Source: Nitrospira tepida (GTDB lineage Bacteria; Nitrospirota; Nitrospiria; Nitrospirales; Nitrospiraceae). Taken from it: a stretch of 64,000 nucleotides of DNA. The position numbers and the translations under genes are program-made. The stretch lies in contig NZ_OX365700.1 in the NCBI RefSeq assembly GCF_947241125.1, forward strand, positions 1,364,001-1,428,000, given 5' to 3'. Numbering within the stretch: position 1 is the stretch's first letter; the number at the start of each line of letters is the position of its first letter. Below, one piece after another: positions 35,054-49,239 of this stretch. The notes beneath the pieces are model-generated. The model was not told where the DNA came from and made no database searches. It worked only from the letters and a program-made list of their open reading frames with translations.

Positions 35054-35771
35054 CGAGATGATGGTTCTCCCGATACAACCCCTTGCGGAGTATATAGGAT
35101 TCGACTTGGGCGGGCAAGAGACCGTCGAGGCCGGCCCCGAGCCGAATCCGCTCGCGAATCAACGTGGCCGAGACTAAACAAGGGGGGATGGCGAGCAGGA
35201 ATAGCCGCCGTGCCGCCGGCAACTCGAACACCAGCGAATCCGTGCGGCTGCTCTCGAGGTCACGGAGCGCCACGTTGTCGAGGGGCGGCAGCAACTCCAC
35301 GCGAGACAGCTCGGTGAAGGAGGCGCCTGCCCGCGAGACGACGACAAAGTGACAGGAGGAGAGCAGGTCGCCGGCGCGCCGCCAAGTGGACAAATCCAGA
35401 AAGGCATCCAGGCCGACAAGAAAATACAGTTCCGCGCTCGCTCCCCATTCCTGTTGCAGCAGCGTCACCGTGTCGATCGAATAGGAAATGCCCGGTCGCC
35501 GGATTTCGAGGTCCGAAACCGCTAAACCCGGTTCTCCCTCCAGGGCCAGCGTCACCATGGCAAGTCGGTCCTCGGCCGGGGCCAGATCAACGGCATGCTT
35601 GTGAGGGGGATCGCCGGTCGGAATGAAGAGAATCTGGTCGAGATTCAGCCGCTGGCGCACGTCGTGGGCGAGCGTGAGGTGGCAGCGGTGAATGGGGTTG
35701 AATGTGCCGCCGAGCAGGCCGATCTTCCTGGGTGATTGGCCAGTTGGAGTCGTGGTTCTTGCGAGGGGCAT
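35037..35771 (-). CDS. nadD: Nicotinate-nucleotide adenylyltransferase
   Basis: The 244-residue enzyme adenylates nicotinate mononucleotide in NAD synthesis. GLLGGTFNPIHRCHL is the nucleotidyltransferase signature with the catalytic His pair, IPTGDPPHK and the later ISYSIDTV are further family marks. The C-terminal ISSTxxR-type motif appears as VSATLIRERIR. The MPLARTTTPTGQSPRK leader is longer than usual, and an internal start is possible. It lies between proB and rsfS in the usual obgE-proB-nadD-rsfS order. Confidence 0.94.
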   Translation of the reverse strand: MPLARTTTPTGQSPRKIGLLGGTFNPIHRCHLTLAHDVRQRLNLDQILFIPTGDPPHKHAVDLAPAEDRLAMVTLALEGEPGLAVSDLEIRRPGISYSIDTVTLLQQEWGASAELYFLVGLDAFLDLSTWRRAGDLLSSCHFVVVSRAGASFTELSRVELLPPLDNVALRDLESSRTDSLVFELPAARRLFLLAIPPCLVSATLIRERIRLGAGLDGLLPAQVESYILRKGLYRENHHLAGFKS

Positions 35772-35782
35772 GGGTTAAAAGG

Positions 35783-36907
35783 CTAGTCGAGCAGGACCAG
35801 GTTGTCCCGGTGGATGACTTCCTCGTATTCCTGTTGCCCATACCGCTCCCGGATGTCGGCGGTTTTGAGGCCCTTGATGCGCGACAGCGCCTCGGCGGAG
35901 AAATTCACCAGCCCCTTGGCACATTCCCGCCCGTCGCGTGTCATGCAGGAGACGGCGTCGCCGGCCTGGAAGTTGCCGTCAATGTCGATGATGCCCGAAG
36001 CTAGCAGGCTCTTCCCCCGCTCGACCAAGGCCTGGACGGCGCCGTCATCCAACGTCAGGCGTCCCTTGGACCGCAGGGTAAAGGCGATCCAATGTTTCCG
36101 GCTTGCCAGCCGGCGAGGTTGCGGCAAGAACAGTGTGCCGCCCTGGGAGCCGTGAAGGACGGACTGCAACAGCCCCGGTTGCTCGCCGTTCAGCAGGAGC
36201 GTGCCGACGCCGTAGGCGGCGATTTTCTTGGCCGTGCCGACCTTGGTGATCATCCCTCCGGTTCCTTCCAGGGTCGCCGAGTCGCCGGCCAACTGTTGGA
36301 TCTCGTCCGTGACCTTCTCGACCAGCGGAATCAAGGTCGCATGCGGGTGCTTGCGGGGATCGGCCGTGAACAGGCCGTCCACATCCGACAGGATGACCAG
36401 GAGGCCGGCATCGACCAGATGGGCCACTTCTCCTCCCAGCGTGTCGTTGTCGCCGAAGCGGATCTCGTCCACGGCGACGGTATCGTTCTCGTTGATGATC
36501 GGGATCACGCCGAATTCGAGAAGCGCCGTGAGCGTATGTCTCGCGTTCAAGAACCGGCGCCGATCGGCCAGATCCTGGTGCGTCAGGAGCACCTGCGCGA
36601 CCTTTTGGCCGAATCGCTCGAACGCCTTCTCATAAGCCCACATCAGCCGGCTCTGTCCGACTGCGGCGGCGGCTTGTTTGACCGGCAACTGCTTCGGGGA
36701 CGAGGTCAGCCCCAGCTTGGTCAGGCCCGACACGATCGCACCAGAGGTTACGATCAGCACCTCGCGGCCTTCCTGCTTGATCGCGCTAATCTCGGCCGTC
36801 AAACGCTCGATCCGGTCCTCGCGCAGGCCCAGATTGCGGGACGCGATCAGGCTGCTCCCGATCTTCACGACCAGCCGGGAGACGTCTTTCAGTAGTTGCT
36901 CGCGCAC
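35783..36907 (-). CDS. proB: Glutamate 5-kinase with PUA domain
   Basis: The 374-residue enzyme phosphorylates glutamate in the first step of proline synthesis. The amino acid kinase domain shows [48 protein letters not shown] and [13 protein letters not shown]. The C-terminal ~90 residues ([22 protein letters not shown]) are a PUA domain. The gene start overlaps the end of obgE by 19 bp. Feedback control by proline is known for the family, not shown here. Confidence 0.95.
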   Translation of the reverse strand: MREQLLKDVSRLVVKIGSSLIASRNLGLREDRIERLTAEISAIKQEGREVLIVTSGAIVSGLTKLGLTSSPKQLPVKQAAAAVGQSRLMWAYEKAFERFGQKVAQVLLTHQDLADRRRFLNARHTLTALLEFGVIPIINENDTVAVDEIRFGDNDTLGGEVAHLVDAGLLVILSDVDGLFTADPRKHPHATLIPLVEKVTDEIQQLAGDSATLEGTGGMITKVGTAKKIAAYGVGTLLLNGEQPGLLQSVLHGSQGGTLFLPQPRRLASRKHWIAFTLRSKGRLTLDDGAVQALVERGKSLLASGIIDIDGNFQAGDAVSCMTRDGRECAKGLVNFSAEALSRIKGLKTADIRERYGQQEYEEVIHRDNLVLLD

Positions 36908-37914
36908 GGAGTTTGTCTCAGCGATAGGACCTGTTTGCCGAGAAAGCGAATCAGCTCCTCGAGCCCTTCTCGCGTGGCGGCCGAAATCGGGAAGAGGCGG
37001 ATACGCCGCTTCTTGCAGAAGGTTCGGAGGTCGTCGAGACGGCGGCCGTCGCCTTGGATATCCATCTTGGTGGCGGCGACCGCGAAGGGGCGCTTCTTCA
37101 AGGTCCGGTCGTAGGTTTCGATCTCGCGGCGGAGGGTCAGAAAAGTCTCTACCGGATCGTCAGTCGCCCATTCGGAGATATCGACGAGATAGAGAAGCAG
37201 GGAGGTCCGTTCGACATGCCGGAGGAATTGATGGCCCAATCCTTTCCCCTCATGCGCTCCCTCGATCAGACCGGGAATGTCGGCGACGACGAAGTTGTGC
37301 TCTTCATCCCACTGGACGACGCCGAGGTTCGGGATCAGGGTTGTGAAGGGGTAGTCCGCAATTTTGGGCCTGGCCGCTGACACGGCCGCGATCAAGGTGG
37401 ACTTGCCCGCGTTGGGGAGCCCCACCAATCCGACATCGGCCAGCAATTTCAGCTCAAGGCGCAGCCAACGTTCCTCGCCAGGCTGTCCCGGCTGGCAGTG
37501 GGTCGGAGTTTGGTTGGTCGAGGTCGCGAATTGCGCGTTGCCCCGCCCGCCGCGTCCCCCGCGGGCGGCCACGTAGGTGTGGTTCTCGTCTGTGAGGTCG
37601 GCGAGGACCTCTCCGGACTCGTCATCCATGACCAGGGTCCCGACCGGGACGGAAATCACGACATCCGGCGCCGTCTTGCCATGCCGGTTTGAGCCCTCGC
37701 CAGGCCTTCCCGGCTCGGCCCGATACTCCTGTTGATAACGCAGGTCGAGCAGGGTCGTGAGGCGATGGGACGGCTGGAGAATCACGGACCCGCCGTTGCC
37801 TCCGTCGCCCCCGTCGGGGCCGCCCCGGGGAACGTACTTTTCCCGGCGGAAGCTGCAGGCGCCGTTTCCTCCGGACCCTGCCTTCACGAAGATTCGTACC
37901 TGGTCGACGAACAT
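36889..37914 (-). CDS. obgE: GTPase Obg/CgtA
   Basis: The 341-residue GTPase has the glycine-rich Obg fold ([31 protein letters not shown]) and the G domain with [21 protein letters not shown] and the ATKMD guanine motif. Obg takes part in 50S subunit maturation and the stringent response. The protein ends soon after the G domain, so it lacks the variable C-terminal OCT domain found in some species. The start at 37914 gives the standard [14 protein letters not shown]-terminus. It follows rpmA in the classical order, but a terminator-like hairpin lies between. Confidence 0.95.
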   Translation of the reverse strand: MFVDQVRIFVKAGSGGNGACSFRREKYVPRGGPDGGDGGNGGSVILQPSHRLTTLLDLRYQQEYRAEPGRPGEGSNRHGKTAPDVVISVPVGTLVMDDESGEVLADLTDENHTYVAARGGRGGRGNAQFATSTNQTPTHCQPGQPGEERWLRLELKLLADVGLVGLPNAGKSTLIAAVSAARPKIADYPFTTLIPNLGVVQWDEEHNFVVADIPGLIEGAHEGKGLGHQFLRHVERTSLLLYLVDISEWATDDPVETFLTLRREIETYDRTLKKRPFAVAATKMDIQGDGRRLDDLRTFCKKRRIRLFPISAATREGLEELIRFLGKQVLSLRQTPCASNY

Positions 37915-37927
37915 GGGGAGCCTGCGT

Positions 37928-37966
37928 GATAAAAGCCAAATACAAGCCGGCCCGCCGAGGGCCGGC
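37928..37966 (-). terminator. Terminator or attenuator between rpmA and obgE
   Basis: GCCGGCCC (37946-37953) and GGGCCGGC (37959-37966) form a perfect 8-bp stem. On the minus strand it is followed by the T-rich TTGTATTTGGCTTTTATC. It would reduce read-through from the ribosomal protein genes into obgE. Confidence 0.6.
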
Positions 37967-38047
37967 CACGGAAGGAGATTCAATCAGAAGTCAGGAGGGC
38001 TTGTCCAGCAAGGCTCCGTCAGAAGGGGCGCGATGAAAGGAGGGTGG

Positions 38048-38305
38048 TCAAGAAGAAACGGGGAGGACACTGACCCGCGCGCGCGCGCGTCCGCCGTCGA
38101 ACTTGACGACGCCCGAAATCTTGGCAAACAAGGTATGGTCCTTGCCCATGCCGACGTTGAACCCGGGGAAGAACTTGGTCCCGCGCTGGCGCACGATGAT
38201 GCTCCCGGCAGGGACGACCTGCCCCCCGTAAGCCTTGACCCCGAGATATTGGGGATTGCTGTCGCGACCGTTTCTGGATGATCCGCCGCCTTTATTTGTT
38301 GCCAT
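38048..38305 (-). CDS. rpmA: 50S ribosomal protein L27
   Basis: The 85-residue protein has the typical L27 N-terminus [19 protein letters not shown] and the conserved [18 protein letters not shown]27 reaches towards the peptidyl transferase centre. The N-terminus has no cleavable extension of the Firmicutes type. It follows rplU by 17 bp. Confidence 0.97.
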   Translation of the reverse strand: MATNKGGGSSRNGRDSNPQYLGVKAYGGQVVPAGSIIVRQRGTKFFPGFNVGMGKDHTLFAKISGVVKFDGGRARARVSVLPVSS

Positions 38306-38322
38306 GGTGTCCTGCCTCGTGC

Positions 38323-38637
38323 CTACTTGGTTTCGATGCCTGTGATTCGGATCTGCGTAAAGGCCTGCCGGTGCCCCTTGGTCCGGCGATAGTTCTTCCG
38401 CCGCTTCTTCTTGAAGACCATGATCGATCTGGTCCTGCCCTGGCGAAGAATTTCCGCGGTTACGCGGGCGGAGGCGACGGTCGGTTGCCCGATCACGACG
38501 CCCTGGTCACCCTGGACCAAACGGACATCCTTCAACTCAACGGTGGCGCCCACTTCACCGGGAAGCTTTTCAACCTGGAGCACGTGGCCCGGCTCCACAC
38601 GATACTGTTTTCCGCCTGCGGCGATGATGGCATACAT
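38323..38637 (-). CDS. rplU: 50S ribosomal protein L21
   Basis: The 104-residue protein matches L21: [17 protein letters not shown] at the start and [18 protein letters not shown] near the end, the rRNA-binding part. It is the first gene of the rplU-rpmA-obgE-proB-nadD-rsfS run. The start at 38637 was chosen from the family; the open frame upstream is not coding. The 190 bp before it are shared with the divergent ilvE and must hold both promoters. Confidence 0.97.
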   Translation of the reverse strand: MYAIIAAGGKQYRVEPGHVLQVEKLPGEVGATVELKDVRLVQGDQGVVIGQPTVASARVTAEILRQGRTRSIMVFKKKRRKNYRRTKGHRQAFTQIRITGIETK

Positions 38638-38827
38638 AGCGACGGTATCCCTGGATGTTGGCTCTGGACTTCTGAAAGACCTGTACAGGTAGCACATCGA
38701 AAAAGGACGTGTCAAGATAATCACTTGATGGTGGCTTGAGCATGGTGGTCCATGGTACAAGTGCGGAGTCAACAGAGGCGCGGCGAGAAAGCGGCGTGAT
38801 CGGCGCCCAGCACCCCGGTGATGACCC

Positions 38828-39739
38828 ATGCAAGCAAGTGAACAAATCTGGATGGACGGCAAGTTTGTCCCCTGGGGCGAGGCAAACGTCCATATTCTGA
38901 CCCATTCGCTCCACTATGGACTGGCTGCGTTTGAAGGGATCCGTTGCTACAAGGGCAAGCAGGGATCGGCCATCTTCCGGCTGCAGGAGCATGTGGACCG
39001 GCTGTTTGAATCGGCCCACATCGCGATGATGGCCATCCCCTACGACAAGAAACAGGTGACGGAGGCGATCATCGAAACCGTTCGCGTGAACAAGCTCGAC
39101 AGTTGCTATATCCGCCCGCTCGTCTATATCGGGTACGGCATGATGGGTGTGCATCCCGGCGACAACCCGATCCGGCTCGCGATCGCGGCCTGGCGATGGG
39201 GCGCTTATTTGGGGGAGGAAGCCTTGACGCACGGCATGAGGGCCTGCGTCTCGTCGTTCACGCGGCACCATGTGAACGTGTCGATGACGAGGGGCAAGAT
39301 CTCCGGCTACTACGTGAATTCCATCCTGGCCAAGCGGGAGGCCAAGGCGAACGGCTACGATGAGGCGATCCTGCTTGACCCCGACGGCTATGTGGCCGAG
39401 GGCACCGGCGAGAACGTGTTCATTGTGCGCCGGGGACGGCTCATCACCACCCCTTTGACCTCGATCTTGGAAGGCATCACGCGCAGCTCCCTCATGCAGC
39501 TCGCCCGCGAGCGGAATCTGCAGGTTGTGGAAGAACGCTTTACGCGGGATGCGATGTACGTGGCGGAGGAAGCCTTCGTGACGGGCACGGCCGCCGAGGT
39601 GACCCCCATCCGCGAGATCGACGGTCGCCGGATCGGAACCGGGAAGCCGGGGCCGATCACGACCTCGCTTCAACAGGCCTTCTTCGCCATCGTCCGGGGC
39701 GAGGATTCAGCCCACTCCAACTGGCTCACGCCGGTGTAA
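38828..39739 (+). CDS. ilvE: Branched-chain amino acid aminotransferase
   Basis: The 303-residue class IV PLP enzyme makes or breaks down valine, leucine and isoleucine. Signatures are HYGLAAFEGIRCYKG, RGKISGYYVNSILAK with the likely PLP-binding Lys, and EGTGENVFIVRRG, followed by ITRSSLMQLAR. The start fits the family (MQASEQIWMDGKFVPWGEA). It is a single gene, divergent from rplU. Confidence 0.95.
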   Translation: MQASEQIWMDGKFVPWGEANVHILTHSLHYGLAAFEGIRCYKGKQGSAIFRLQEHVDRLFESAHIAMMAIPYDKKQVTEAIIETVRVNKLDSCYIRPLVYIGYGMMGVHPGDNPIRLAIAAWRWGAYLGEEALTHGMRACVSSFTRHHVNVSMTRGKISGYYVNSILAKREAKANGYDEAILLDPDGYVAEGTGENVFIVRRGRLITTPLTSILEGITRSSLMQLARERNLQVVEERFTRDAMYVAEEAFVTGTAAEVTPIREIDGRRIGTGKPGPITTSLQQAFFAIVRGEDSAHSNWLTPV

Positions 39740-39889
39740 GCACCTTATCTTAAAATCCTACCACGCAGGAACCTGTCGGTGCTGCCGGCGATGCATGGGG
39801 CTGTCTCACAGCCCAATCAGCCGATCACCCATCCGCACAGAAGAATCGGGCGGTGAAGCCTCCCGGCCATTGTGACCTGGAACGGGAGG

Positions 39890-40237
39890 TTACTTCGAAG
39901 ATTCAGAAGGGGCGCTCTCCGCGGGCTTTTGGTCCGTCGAAGACGGGGCGGAGGATGATGGAGTGGACGATTCTTTCTTGTTGAGGTCGATGACGGTCGA
40001 AGAAAAAGTCCGTTCCTTGGCGAGCACAGCCAGGGTTAACGAGGTCACCATGAATACGGCCGCGCAGGCGACGGTCAGCTTGCTGAGGAAATTCGCGGGG
40101 CCGCGGCTCCCGAAGACGGTTTGGGAGGATCCGCCGAACGCCGCTCCGATCTCCGCTCCCTTGCCGGACTGTAACAGGATGGTCGCGATCATGAAAAAAC
40201 AGGTGAGAATATGAACGATGATGAGCAGCGTATACAT
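39890..40237 (-). CDS. secG: Preprotein translocase subunit SecG
   Basis: The 115-residue membrane protein has the two SecG helices (LLIIVHILTCFFMIATILLQ and SKLTVACAAVFMVTSLTLA) around the conserved QSGKGAEIGAAFGG segment. SecG supports SecYE during export. The C-terminal ~35 residues are a polar serine/proline tail, longer than in Escherichia coli. It is the last gene of the gap-pgk-tpiA-secG unit, 17 bp after tpiA. Confidence 0.95.
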   Translation of the reverse strand: MYTLLIIVHILTCFFMIATILLQSGKGAEIGAAFGGSSQTVFGSRGPANFLSKLTVACAAVFMVTSLTLAVLAKERTFSSTVIDLNKKESSTPSSSAPSSTDQKPAESAPSESSK

Positions 40238-40254
40238 GCAAACTCCCTCGGAGG

Positions 40255-41031
40255 TCAGCTTTTCTCTGCGGCAATGTTGATGATCTTAGCAAAGACTTCG
40301 GGATCGAGACAAGCGCCGCCCACTAACGCGCCGTCGATCTCGCGAGAGGAGAGAAGGTCGCCGATGTTGTGCGCCGTCACGCTCCCGCCGTACAGGATGC
40401 GGAGCGCCTCGGCGCCGCCAGCGGCCATTCCTCCGATCGCGCCGATCACCGAACGGATCTGCCGATGGACTTCCGCCGCCTGTTCGACGCTCGCCGCCTG
40501 GCCGGTTCCGATGGCCCAGACCGGTTCGTAGGCGATCGTCAGATTCTTCAATTCCTGCCCGGCGACCCCATCAAGGCCCGCATCGAGTTGACGCCGGATG
40601 ACCGCCTCGGTCTGTCCATGCTGGCGCTCGGCAAGGGTTTCTCCCACGCAAAGGATCGGGAAGAGCCCGTGGCGGAGGACGGCCTTCACTTTCTTGTTCA
40701 CGGCTTCGTCCTGCTCTCCCAGGAGATGCCGGCGCTCTGAGTGGCCCAGAATGACGTATCGGCAGCCCAGGTCCGCGAGCATGGGGACGGAGACCTCTCC
40801 GGTGTAGGCCCCGCGATCTTCCCAAAACGCATTCTGCGCCCCCAGCGATAGTCGATGGTTCGCGGCGGCGAGGAGCTGCGCCACCGCGGGGATGCTGGTG
40901 AAGGGAGGAGCCAGGACGACTTCGACCGGGAGCTGAGCGGGAACAAGCTCAAGCAGCCTGGTGACCAGGGACGGCGCTTCAGACGCCGTCCGATTCATCT
41001 TCCAATTGCCGACGATGAGGTTGCGTGCCAT
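40255..41031 (-). CDS. tpiA: Triosephosphate isomerase
   Basis: The 258-residue TIM barrel interconverts dihydroxyacetone phosphate and glyceraldehyde 3-phosphate. The substrate Lys is in GNWKMN, the catalytic His in VILGHSERR and the Glu in AYEPVWAIGTG. The phosphate-binding YGGSVTAHN is intact. It lies in the glycolytic/gluconeogenic cluster with pgk and gap. Confidence 0.97.
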   Translation of the reverse strand: MARNLIVGNWKMNRTASEAPSLVTRLLELVPAQLPVEVVLAPPFTSIPAVAQLLAAANHRLSLGAQNAFWEDRGAYTGEVSVPMLADLGCRYVILGHSERRHLLGEQDEAVNKKVKAVLRHGLFPILCVGETLAERQHGQTEAVIRRQLDAGLDGVAGQELKNLTIAYEPVWAIGTGQAASVEQAAEVHRQIRSVIGAIGGMAAGGAEALRILYGGSVTAHNIGDLLSSREIDGALVGGACLDPEVFAKIINIAAEKS

Positions 41032-41082
41032 GCAGCGGGGTGTGAGGTCTGGAGCGGAAGTCGAAACCTGCGTGCCGGTTCG

Positions 41083-42282
41083 CTAGTCGGCCCGTTCGGG
41101 CAGGGCGGTCAACCCAGGCAATTGCTTGCCTTCCAGGAGTTCGAGGGCCGCGCCGCCACCGGTTGAGATGAACGACATGCTGTCCGTTTCGCCGGCGCGG
41201 TGCACGGCCAAGGCCGTGTCTCCTCCCCCGACGATCGTCAGGGCATAGGCATTGGCGACGGCATGGGCGACGGCCAACGTGCCCCTGGCGAAGGCATCGA
41301 CCTCGAAGACGCCCATCGGGCCGTTCCAGAGTATCGTCTTGGCGTTTTGAACTGCTTCGCTGAACAGCTTCACCGAGGCCGGCCCGATGTCCAACGCATA
41401 CCAATCCTTGGGAATCTCCTGGATGGGCACAATCTTGGTTTCCGCGCCAGGCTCTCGGCCTGCGGCCACCACGCAGTCCACCGGCAGGTAGAACTTGACT
41501 CCGCGCGAGAACGCATGGTCCTGGATGCCGCGGGCGAAATCCAGCATGTCGTTTTCCACGAGCGAGTTGCCGATCTCATAGCCCATCGCCTTGATGAAGG
41601 TGAAGGCCATGCCGCCGCCGATGATCACCTTGTCCACCCGCTTCCCCAGGTTCTCGATCACGCCGATCTTGCCGGACACCTTGGCTCCCCCCAGGATCGC
41701 GACGAACGGCCGCACGGGGTTTTCCACCGCGCCTTCGAGATATTCGATTTCCTTCTTGAGCAGATAGCCGGCCGCCGCAGTCTTGATGAACTTGGTGATC
41801 CCGACGATCGAGGCGTGCGCGCGGTGCGCGGCGCCGAACGCGTCGTTGATATAGACGTCGCCCAGCGAGGCCAGGGCCTTGGCGAACTGATCGTCGTTCT
41901 TCTCTTCGCCGGCGTGGAACCGGAGGTTTTCAAGCAGCAACACGTCCCCCGGCTTCATCTTGGCCACAAGGGCTTCGACTCCCGGGCCGATGCAGTCCGG
42001 AGCGAACACCACTTCCTTGCCCAGGAGCCGTTGCAACCGTTTGGCCACCGGGGCCAGACTGTATTTGGGATCGGGCTTGCTCTTGGGACGGCCGAGGTGC
42101 GAACAGAGGATCACCTTCGCGCCCTCGTCCACCGCCCGATTGATCGTCGGCAGGGTGCCGCGAATCCTGGTATCGTCGGTGATCTGCAGGGCGTCGTCCA
42201 ACGGCACGTTGAAGTCCGCGCGGATGATGACCCGTTGACCCTTGAGTGTGATGTCGTCGATCGTCTGCTTGTGCAGGTTCAT
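41083..42282 (-). CDS. pgk: Phosphoglycerate kinase
   Basis: The 399-residue enzyme transfers phosphate between 1,3-bisphosphoglycerate and ADP. Signatures are [43 protein letters not shown] and the nucleotide-binding [25 protein letters not shown] and the C-terminal [15 protein letters not shown] are also present. It sits 48 bp downstream of gap. Confidence 0.97.
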   Translation of the reverse strand: MNLHKQTIDDITLKGQRVIIRADFNVPLDDALQITDDTRIRGTLPTINRAVDEGAKVILCSHLGRPKSKPDPKYSLAPVAKRLQRLLGKEVVFAPDCIGPGVEALVAKMKPGDVLLLENLRFHAGEEKNDDQFAKALASLGDVYINDAFGAAHRAHASIVGITKFIKTAAAGYLLKKEIEYLEGAVENPVRPFVAILGGAKVSGKIGVIENLGKRVDKVIIGGGMAFTFIKAMGYEIGNSLVENDMLDFARGIQDHAFSRGVKFYLPVDCVVAAGREPGAETKIVPIQEIPKDWYALDIGPASVKLFSEAVQNAKTILWNGPMGVFEVDAFARGTLAVAHAVANAYALTIVGGGDTALAVHRAGETDSMSFISTGGGAALELLEGKQLPGLTALPERAD

Positions 42283-42330
42283 GCCGGCTCCTTGGGAAGC
42301 GCGATGGGCGTGCCTAACTAGATGGCGGGG

Positions 42331-45953
<3,623 letters not shown>

Positions 45954-46164
45954 TCTGATCACCGCGAGTCCGGACCGGCCGTCTTCCTCCACAGTCCTGC
46001 GAAAGCTGCCACCAGCACCGCGTGCCGACCCGGATGAAATCAGCCGGCCAAGGTGATAGGCTAACTGATACGGTACGCGGTTTTTCTCAGGGAAGCGGCT
46101 GCAGGCCACGAGCCGAGCGGCCGGTACTCGCTTCCTCTCCGCAGGCGCTGAACCTGAGGCCATC

Positions 46165-48450
46165 ATGGCGCAGCGGGTCAGCCTCCAGCGCTCTATCCTG
46201 CTCACCATCCTGTGCCTCGGACTGGTGTTCGGGGCCCTCGGCCTGGCGTATGCCTACTGGCACGCGAGACAGGCGCTCCAGATCACCATCGACCAGAGTT
46301 TCGTCGAACTGTCCAGGCAGGGCGCCGCCAATGTCGGCCTCGTCTTTTCCAGGGAAATCGAATGGCTCGAACGGTTGAGCCGGCTTCCGGAGGTCAGGGA
46401 CGCGCTTCGGGACGGGGCGGGACTGGTCGCCCGCACTCAGGGGATCACGCGATGGCATGAGGAACACCAGCGCGACTTCCGCTCGCTGGTGCTCCTCGAT
46501 CGGCAGGGTCGCTTGGTCGGAGCCGCCCCGTCCGGCATGAAGTCGGCCCATTACCATGAGCAACCCTGGTGGCCGGTGGTGTTCGACGAGGGACGGCCCT
46601 GGTCGAGCGACATCCGGGTGGATGAGCAAGGGCAACGCTACTGGGAAGTGGCCGTACCGGTCAGGGACACGGAGGCGCGGGTGATCGGGGCCCTCAAGGT
46701 CGTGCTCGCGATGGATCGATTGCTCGCGACGATGTTGGGGACACGGATCGGGGCGACGGGGCAGTTGATACTAGCCCGGGACTGTGGGCGAAGACCGCCT
46801 TGCCCAATTTGGCGGACTGACCCATGGGACTCCGGCGACGGAGCCGACGAGACGAGAACCGGACTGACTGCCCGGACTGCTTTTCGCGAAGATCCCAACG
46901 ACCAACCGAGCGACATTCTTGCGGCTGCGCCTGTAGCGCTGCCTCCGAGGGTATTCCAAGCCAGGCCCTGGTCTGTGGTCGTCCGGCAAGATCCCGATGA
47001 GACCGAGGCGCCTGTGATCGGACTGCTCTGGAAATTAGCCGGCTTTGGGGTGGTTACCCTGGGATTGCTCGTCTGGCTCGGCGTGAGGCTGGCCCGCCGG
47101 ATCGTGCAGCCGTTGAACGAACTGGGTCTGAGGGTCAGGCACATCGCGGAGGGGAAAGGCGCTCAACCGCTGGACCGGGCTGTTTCCGAGGGCATCCGGG
47201 AGATCGACACGCTGGCCGAGAGCTTCAATACCATGCTGGCTCGCCTGGAGGAGGCGGCCCGGGAGACCGGCCGCTCCATGACGGAGCTCGAACGGGCGAA
47301 CCAGGAACTGGCTGAATCGGAGCGGCATTATCGGACCCTGTGGAATTCGTCCGCGGATGCCAAGATTCTGGTCGATTCCGAGGGACTCGTGCGCGATGTG
47401 AACCATCGGGCCGAATCTAAGTTGGAGCGCCCGGCCAGCCGGCTCATCGGGAATGGATGGCTGGACCTGTTCCGCGACGCCGACCGGCATCAAGTAGAGG
47501 AGCGGTTCCGTCGGGTGCTGGCCACGGGGGAGGAGAGTCCCCCGTTCGAAACACAACTGCCCACCCCTTCCGGCCTCCTCCGAACCGTCGAGGTGGACTT
47601 GGTTCCGCTCAAACGGGCCGACTCCGTCACGCACGTGCTGTGGCAGTTCAGCGACCTGACCGAGAAGAAGGCGCTGGAGCAACAACTGCTCCGTTCCGAA
47701 CGGCTGGCCTCGCTCAGCCAGTTCGCCTCGATGTTCGCGCACGATATCCGAAACCCCTTGGCCGGGATCAAGAAGACGCTGGAGGTGCTGGCCGAGCACC
47801 GGGAGCTTCAGGAGGCGCCGCTGCGGACGTTGATCGAGGACTTGCAATTCACCGCGCACCTGCTGCTCGGGATGATCAATGACATGCTGGACGTCTACCA
47901 GGACAGTTATTCGGGGCTCCCGGTCTCCAGCGCGCGTTTTTCGGTCAACGAGGAGTTGCGAGAGGTGGCCCACTTGTTCCGGTCGGAGGCCTCGGCCAGG
48001 GGCGTGACGATTCGGGTCGAGGCGCCGGACGGTGAAATCGTGACCCGGGGAGACCGGCGGCGGTTGCAACGGGTCTGGATCAATCTCCTGCACAATGCGC
48101 TCAAGTATTCCCCTCCAGCCGGGCAGATCGTCATGACGGTGCGGTTGGCGAGGAACGGAGAGGGCCCGGACGCCGCCGGCGAAGGGCAGGGGCCGCCGGT
48201 GGTGACGGAGGTGCAGGATGACGGTCCGGGGATTGATCCAACCGACCTGCCGCAGATCTTCGAGATGTTCTTCCGGAAGAAAGACGGGACGGATCTACGC
48301 ATCGGCCGCGGCCTCGGGCTTCATTTCTGTCGGCTTGTCGTGGAGGCGCATCACGGCCGGATCGTGGCGGCGAACCGCCCGGGCGGCGGAGCGCGGTTCT
48401 CGGTGATCCTGCCTTGTCAGGAAGCGTTCGTATGTCCATTCGACTCCTGA
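46165..48450 (+). CDS. Sensor histidine kinase with Cache-like, HAMP and PAS
   Basis: The 761-residue kinase has a membrane helix at about 9-31, a periplasmic sensor of ~260 residues with a Cache-like pattern (RYWEVAVPVRDTEARVIGAL), a second helix near 295-315, HAMP, a PAS domain (about 385-500) and a transmitter with His526 in MFAHDIRNPLAG. The ATP-binding part shows INLLHNALKYSPP, DDGPGIDP and GRGLGLHFC. It is a HisKA-type kinase, yet its partner downstream is a NarL-type regulator, an unusual pairing. The end overlaps the regulator start by 19 bp. The ligand is unknown. Confidence 0.9.
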   Translation: MAQRVSLQRSILLTILCLGLVFGALGLAYAYWHARQALQITIDQSFVELSRQGAANVGLVFSREIEWLERLSRLPEVRDALRDGAGLVARTQGITRWHEEHQRDFRSLVLLDRQGRLVGAAPSGMKSAHYHEQPWWPVVFDEGRPWSSDIRVDEQGQRYWEVAVPVRDTEARVIGALKVVLAMDRLLATMLGTRIGATGQLILARDCGRRPPCPIWRTDPWDSGDGADETRTGLTARTAFREDPNDQPSDILAAAPVALPPRVFQARPWSVVVRQDPDETEAPVIGLLWKLAGFGVVTLGLLVWLGVRLARRIVQPLNELGLRVRHIAEGKGAQPLDRAVSEGIREIDTLAESFNTMLARLEEAARETGRSMTELERANQELAESERHYRTLWNSSADAKILVDSEGLVRDVNHRAESKLERPASRLIGNGWLDLFRDADRHQVEERFRRVLATGEESPPFETQLPTPSGLLRTVEVDLVPLKRADSVTHVLWQFSDLTEKKALEQQLLRSERLASLSQFASMFAHDIRNPLAGIKKTLEVLAEHRELQEAPLRTLIEDLQFTAHLLLGMINDMLDVYQDSYSGLPVSSARFSVNEELREVAHLFRSEASARGVTIRVEAPDGEIVTRGDRRRLQRVWINLLHNALKYSPPAGQIVMTVRLARNGEGPDAAGEGQGPPVVTEVQDDGPGIDPTDLPQIFEMFFRKKDGTDLRIGRGLGLHFCRLVVEAHHGRIVAANRPGGGARFSVILPCQEAFVCPFDS

Positions 48451-49076
48451 TCGCCGAGGATCAACGGTTGTTCCGGCAGAGCCTCAGGCTGCTGCTCGAA
48501 CGGGAGCCGGATCTCATGGTGGTGGGTGAAGCCACCAACGGCCACGAAGCCTATCTCTTGGCCATGGAACAGAAGCCGGATGTTGTCCTGATGGACGTCG
48601 ATATGCCGAACGTGGACGGCATCACCGCGACCAAATTGATTCTCGGTTGCTCGCCCGGCACGAAAGTGCTGATGCTCTCGGTGCACGATGACGATGCGCG
48701 GATCGTGTCCGCCGTGCTGGCGGGAGCCAGCGGCTATATCCTGAAGGATGCCGACCATCAGGAGTTTTTGCGGATCATCCGCGAGACCCACCGGGGCAAG
48801 CAGGTCGAATCGCCCTTCATGCCGGACCGGTTCGCGCGACGGGCGGTGGGGGCCATCTACGGCGAGGGCCCGAAAAAATCGACCGGGCTCGCCCTGCTCA
48901 CCGAACGGGAGCGGGAAATCCTCTCGCATGCCGCGGCCGGCCAGGGGAACAAGGAGATCGCCGACCACCTCTGTGTGTCGTTGGATACAGTGAAAACCCA
49001 CCTGCACCACATCTATCACAAGCTCGGCGTCTCGGGCCGAGTCGAGGCCATCCTGGTGTTCCTGCGCGGCGCGTAG
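48432..49076 (+). CDS. NarL/LuxR-type response regulator
   Basis: The 214-residue regulator has an intact receiver with acidic pocket (AEDQ), phosphorylated Asp55 in VVLMDVDMPNVDG, conserved Ser/Thr (MLSVHDD) and Lys (ILKDAD). A LuxR-type DNA-binding domain follows (LTEREREILSHAAAGQGNKE). It should control transcription in response to the kinase upstream. The ATG at 48432 lies inside the kinase gene, giving translational coupling. Likely targets are the exported protein genes just downstream, by position only. Confidence 0.93.
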   Translation: MSIRLLIAEDQRLFRQSLRLLLEREPDLMVVGEATNGHEAYLLAMEQKPDVVLMDVDMPNVDGITATKLILGCSPGTKVLMLSVHDDDARIVSAVLAGASGYILKDADHQEFLRIIRETHRGKQVESPFMPDRFARRAVGAIYGEGPKKSTGLALLTEREREILSHAAAGQGNKEIADHLCVSLDTVKTHLHHIYHKLGVSGRVEAILVFLRGA

Positions 49077-49239
49077 CCGCTGGTCCGTCTGCGGGCCTCA
49101 CCCGACAGAGTGAGGCAAAATCCATCCCCCGGGTAATCGCCCTCCGCCCTGTCGGCCCTATAGATTGCGCGTGATTCCATATGTGCCTCGGTTTCCGAGG
49201 CGAGACCAGAGACCATAACTTTTGCAAGGAAGGTGCAGG

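Noticed and set aside
36889-37914. Obg considered truncated because the C-terminal OCT domain is absent
   Set aside because: Many bacteria have the short form; the Obg fold and G domain are complete.
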